Shown piece after piece: positions 61,837-64,000 of a stretch of DNA of 64,000 bases. The notes beneath the pieces were generated by a model. The model was given only the letters and a program-made list of their open reading frames with translations, had not been told where the DNA came from and did not search any database. Numbering within the stretch: position 1 is the first letter of the stretch; the number at the start of each line of letters is the position of its first letter. The DNA comes from Microvirga sp. Mcv34 (lineage in GTDB: Bacteria > Pseudomonadota > Alphaproteobacteria > Rhizobiales > Beijerinckiaceae), in contig NZ_JALJRK010000003.1 in assembly GCF_024519725.1 (NCBI RefSeq), positions 1 to 64,000 on the forward strand, written 5' to 3'. Both the position numbers and the translations under genes were made by a program.

Positions 61837-62229
61837 ATGACCCAGAGCTTCTCCTTGGATCTGCGCGTGCGGATTGCGGCCTTTGTCGAGGCGGGCCATC
61901 CCTGCCGGGCGGCGGCCCGCCACTTCGGGGTCAGTGACAGCTGCGCCATCAAGCTGATGCAGCGGAAGCGGCAGTCCGGCTCACTCGCGCCAGCCCGTCA
62001 GGGCCGCCCGCCGGGAAGCGGCAAGCTGGTGCCTTATGAGAGCTTCCTGATCCAGGCCGTCGAGGCCAAACCCGCCATCACCATGCCCGAACTGGCCGCT
62101 CGCTTGCGGGCGGAACACGGGATTGTGGCAGCCCCCGCGATGCTCTCGCGCTTCCTGTGCCGGCGTGGCTTCTCATATAAAAAAATCCCTGATGGCGGCA
62201 GAGTGCGCACGCGCCGACGTGCGGGATGA
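61837..62229 (+). CDS. IS630-family transposase, N-terminal frame
   Basis: A 130-residue frame with the helix-turn-helix part of an IS630 transposase ([20 protein letters not shown] then [20 protein letters not shown], about 9-49; then [11 protein letters not shown]). ATG 61837 follows GCAGGAGG. The true protein should go on as [14 protein letters not shown]; that sequence is in the +1 frame after the A7 run near 62179-62186. One A fewer would restore a single frame. So either the gene uses slippage at the A run, or this copy is broken. Confidence 0.85.
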   Translation: MTQSFSLDLRVRIAAFVEAGHPCRAAARHFGVSDSCAIKLMQRKRQSGSLAPARQGRPPGSGKLVPYESFLIQAVEAKPAITMPELAARLRAEHGIVAAPAMLSRFLCRRGFSYKKIPDGGRVRTRRRAG

Positions 62230-62794
62230 GCGTCGGGTCTGGAGAGGCCACCGTCAGCCTCGCATGCGCCAGGAGCCGCACCGATTGGTGTTTCTCGATG
62301 AGACTTTCGTCAACACCAAGATGACCCGCCTGCGCGGACGCTCTCGCCGCGGCCAGCGGTTGCGTATGAGCGCGCCCTTTGGCCACTGGAAGACCCACAC
62401 GTTCATCGCAGGGCTGAGGTGCAGCAAGCTGATCGCCCCGTGGGTGATTGATGGTCCGATCACCCGCTTGGCGTTCGAGGCTTACATCGAGACGCAGCTC
62501 GCGCCGACCCTGCACACAGGCGACGTGGTGATCCTCGATAATCTGGCGGTTCACAAGAGCGAGAAGGCCGCCCAGTGTCTGAAACAGCGAGGGGCTTGGT
62601 TCCTGTTCCTGCCGGCTTATTCGCCCGATCTTAATCCCATTGAACAGGCCTTCGCCAAGCTCAAGGCGCACTTGCGCAAGGCTGAGGCCCGAACGTTCGA
62701 CGCGCTCTGGCGAGCCCTCGGCGACATCTGCAATTTGTTTGCGCCAGACGAATGCTGGAACTACCTCAAGGCCGCCGGATATGCGTCCGTGTAA
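62123..62794 (+). CDS. IS630-family transposase, C-terminal catalytic frame
   Basis: This frame carries the DDE catalytic core: [10 protein letters not shown] with the first Asp, [13 protein letters not shown] with the second, and [20 protein letters not shown] with the Glu. All three are intact. The useful part starts at about 62180, directly after the A7 run, and joins the upstream frame by a +1 shift; the 62123 start has no ribosome site and is not likely to be used alone. The element is probably recent, given intact catalytic residues and near-perfect ends. Confidence 0.85.
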   Translation: MWQPPRCSRASCAGVASHIKKSLMAAECARADVRDERRVWRGHRQPRMRQEPHRLVFLDETFVNTKMTRLRGRSRRGQRLRMSAPFGHWKTHTFIAGLRCSKLIAPWVIDGPITRLAFEAYIETQLAPTLHTGDVVILDNLAVHKSEKAAQCLKQRGAWFLFLPAYSPDLNPIEQAFAKLKAHLRKAEARTFDALWRALGDICNLFAPDECWNYLKAAGYASV

Positions 62795-62806
62795 TCGTCC
62801 GATGCT

Positions 62807-63043
62807 CTAGAAAGCCTTGAACGTGATGATCGTATGCGTGTCGGCGATCTCGGGGATGACCTGCACGTTCTCTGCGATGAAATGGCCGATATCGACCCCG
62901 TCATCCACGTGGAACTTGGCGAGGATGTCGTAATTGCCGGCCGTCGAGTAGATCTCGGAGGCGATCTCCCGGTCGGCAAGCGCGTTCGCGACGGCGTAGG
63001 TCTTGCCGAGCTTGCATTTGATCTCGACGAAGAAGGTCTGCAT
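62807..63043 (-). CDS. Stand-alone AsnC/Lrp ligand-binding (RAM) domain protein
   Basis: A 78-residue protein that is only the C-terminal RAM domain of Lrp/AsnC regulators: QTFFVEIKCKLGKTYAVANA (about 2-21), YDILAKFHVDDGVDIGHFIA and TITIITFKAF-like end. It lacks a DNA-binding part. Such stand-alone domains bind amino acids and form rings, often regulating enzymes. ATG 63043 has GGAGCC near. The TAG stop straddles the border of the IS630 element: its G is the last base of the insertion sequence. Confidence 0.88.
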   Translation of the reverse strand: MQTFFVEIKCKLGKTYAVANALADREIASEIYSTAGNYDILAKFHVDDGVDIGHFIAENVQVIPEIADTHTIITFKAF

Positions 63044-63138
63044 GGGAGGCTCCGGGGCGTCGTCTGGAATGTCTCAGTCCGAGACATATGGCACGGGACC
63101 GGGCCGGTGAGAACCTCCGGGACCGGTCCTGTGGAGTG

Positions 63139-64000
63139 TCATTCCCGTCCGACGCTGACATAGGTGAAGCCGTGGCGGCGCATCTCCTCCGGGCGGTAGA
63201 CGTTGCGCAGGTCCACGACCACGGGAGCCGCCAGGGTGGCCTTCAGGCGGGTGAGATCGAGGGCCCGGAACGCGTCCCATTCGGTCACCAGAACGAGTGC
63301 ATCCGCCCCGCGGGCGCAATCATAGGCGTCCCGGGCATATTGCACGTCCGTCAGGACCGCCCTGGCGGCCGACATGCCTTCCGGATCGTAGGCCCGTACC
63401 TGCGCTCCCGCATCCTGCAGGGCGGTGATCACGTCGATGGAGGGCGCGTCACGCATGTCATCGGTGTTCGGCTTGAAGGTCAGGCCGAGCACCGCCACCG
63501 TCTTGCCGCGCACGGAGCCGCCGCAGGCGGCGATCACCTTGCGGCCCATGGCGCGCTTGCGCTGGCTGTTGACCGCCGCCACCGTCTCGACGATGCGCAT
63601 CGGCGCCTCGTAGTCCTGCGCCGTCTTGATCAGGGCCAGCGTGTCCTTTGGGAAACATGAGCCGCCATAGCCCGGGCCGGCATGCAGGAACTTCGCCCCA
63701 ATGCGGTTGTCGAGCCCGATGCCGCGGGCCACGTCCTGGACGTTGGCGCCCACATGCTCGCACAGGTCGGCGATCTCGTTGATGAAGGTGATCTTGGTCG
63801 CCAGGAAGGCGTTGGCCGCATATTTCGTCAACTCCGCCGTGCGCCGGGACATGACGAGCAGGGGAGACTGGTTGAGGTAGAGCGGGCGGTAGAGCTCATT
63901 CATCACGCCCTTGGCGCGCTCGTCCTCGGTGCCGACCACGATGCGGTCAGGCCGCTTGAAATCGGCAATGGCCGCGCCTTCGCGCAGGAATTCCGGGTTG
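63139..64000 (-). CDS. ugd: UDP-glucose 6-dehydrogenase, N-terminal part outside the window
   Basis: The last 287 residues of a nucleotide-sugar dehydrogenase that oxidises UDP-glucose to UDP-glucuronate. The frame is open to base 64000; the visible start of the segment reads NPEFLREGAAIADFKRPDRI, a typical internal region. The catalytic Cys is in GPGYGGSCFPKDTLALIKTA, and VRGKTVAVLGLTFKPNTDDM precedes the C-terminal UDP-binding domain. Product UDP-glucuronate would feed the surface polysaccharides made by the clusters in this window. Confidence 0.94.
   Translation of the reverse strand, partial: NPEFLREGAAIADFKRPDRIVVGTEDERAKGVMNELYRPLYLNQSPLLVMSRRTAELTKYAANAFLATKITFINEIADLCEHVGANVQDVARGIGLDNRIGAKFLHAGPGYGGSCFPKDTLALIKTAQDYEAPMRIVETVAAVNSQRKRAMGRKVIAACGGSVRGKTVAVLGLTFKPNTDDMRDAPSIDVITALQDAGAQVRAYDPEGMSAARAVLTDVQYARDAYDCARGADALVLVTEWDAFRALDLTRLKATLAAPVVVDLRNVYRPEEMRRHGFTYVSVGRE

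Larger units (their letters stand above)
61754..62809 (+). mobile_element. IS630-family insertion sequence
   Basis: The element spans 61756-62807 (about 1.05 kb) and is flanked by TA (61754-61755 and 62808-62809), the target duplication of the IS630 family. Ends are inverted repeats: left GAGCCTCGGAC, and right, read in reverse, GAGCATCGGAC, ten of eleven bases alike. It holds two transposase frames, joined at a run of seven A. It inserted at the 3' end of the AsnC-like gene without breaking its stop codon. Confidence 0.9.

Noticed and set aside
1..64000. CRISPR arrays, tRNA or rRNA genes, prophage or conjugation genes
   Set aside because: I saw no regularly spaced repeats, cloverleaf sequences, rRNA stretches or such genes in the window.

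Overview
The window reads as a chromosomal segment of an alphaproteobacterium of the order Hyphomicrobiales (Rhizobiales). A Methylobacteriaceae relative such as Microvirga, Methylobacterium or Bosea would fit. The reasons are a complete PhyR-NepR-EcfG general stress response locus, high GC with GC-rich third positions, a family-typical dispersed palindrome at about 35.65 kb, and orders of genes common in that group. The genus is inference only.

Left part (1-23.3 kb): a surface-polysaccharide region. It holds glycosyltransferases, several of them multi-domain (up to 1518 residues), dTDP-sugar genes rfbB, rfbC and rfbA without rfbD, two divergent acyltransferase-3 membrane proteins, a decayed IS630 transposase fragment, and a bifunctional GDP-mannose enzyme. 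The 4.8-7.5 kb and 18.5-21.4 kb genes look less GC-rich than their neighbours, which fits horizontal exchange of glycan modules.

Middle (23.3-35.6 kb): a thioredoxin-reductase-like flavoprotein, an esterase, an NCS2 nucleobase permease, then a general stress response island. Around nepR-ecfG and the divergent phyR I find ten exact GGAAC-N16/17-CGTT promoters plus one near match within 8 kb. They precede phyR, nepR-ecfG, an SDR, small membrane proteins, a PRC-barrel protein, a KGG-repeat protein and proteins of unknown function. Two of these promoters point at short protein-free stretches that each end in a strong intrinsic terminator. I predict two small RNAs there (30369-30450 and 32389-32460, both minus strand). 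They share a 10-nt motif and C-rich loops and resemble the GsrN type of stress RNA. This is the most interesting signal in the window.

Right part (35.6-64 kb): glpD-glpK with an MFS transporter, an RhlE-like RNA helicase, a DUF763 protein, an acetamidase/formamidase, and an oligopeptide-type ABC importer operon with a fused double ATPase. Next comes a second glycan cluster: four glycosyltransferases on the minus strand, one fused to a polysaccharide-deacetylase-like domain. Divergent from it is a 925-residue ABC exporter-like protein whose nucleotide-binding domain has lost every catalytic motif and contains internal repeats, overlapping a small cyclic-nucleotide-binding protein. The end holds a lytic transglycosylase, a DUF924 protein, an IS630-family element inserted exactly at the stop codon of a stand-alone AsnC-type domain gene, and the C-terminal part of a UDP-glucose dehydrogenase that runs off the right edge.

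Most starts were chosen from Shine-Dalgarno sequences, overlaps and family alignment from memory. No database search was possible.
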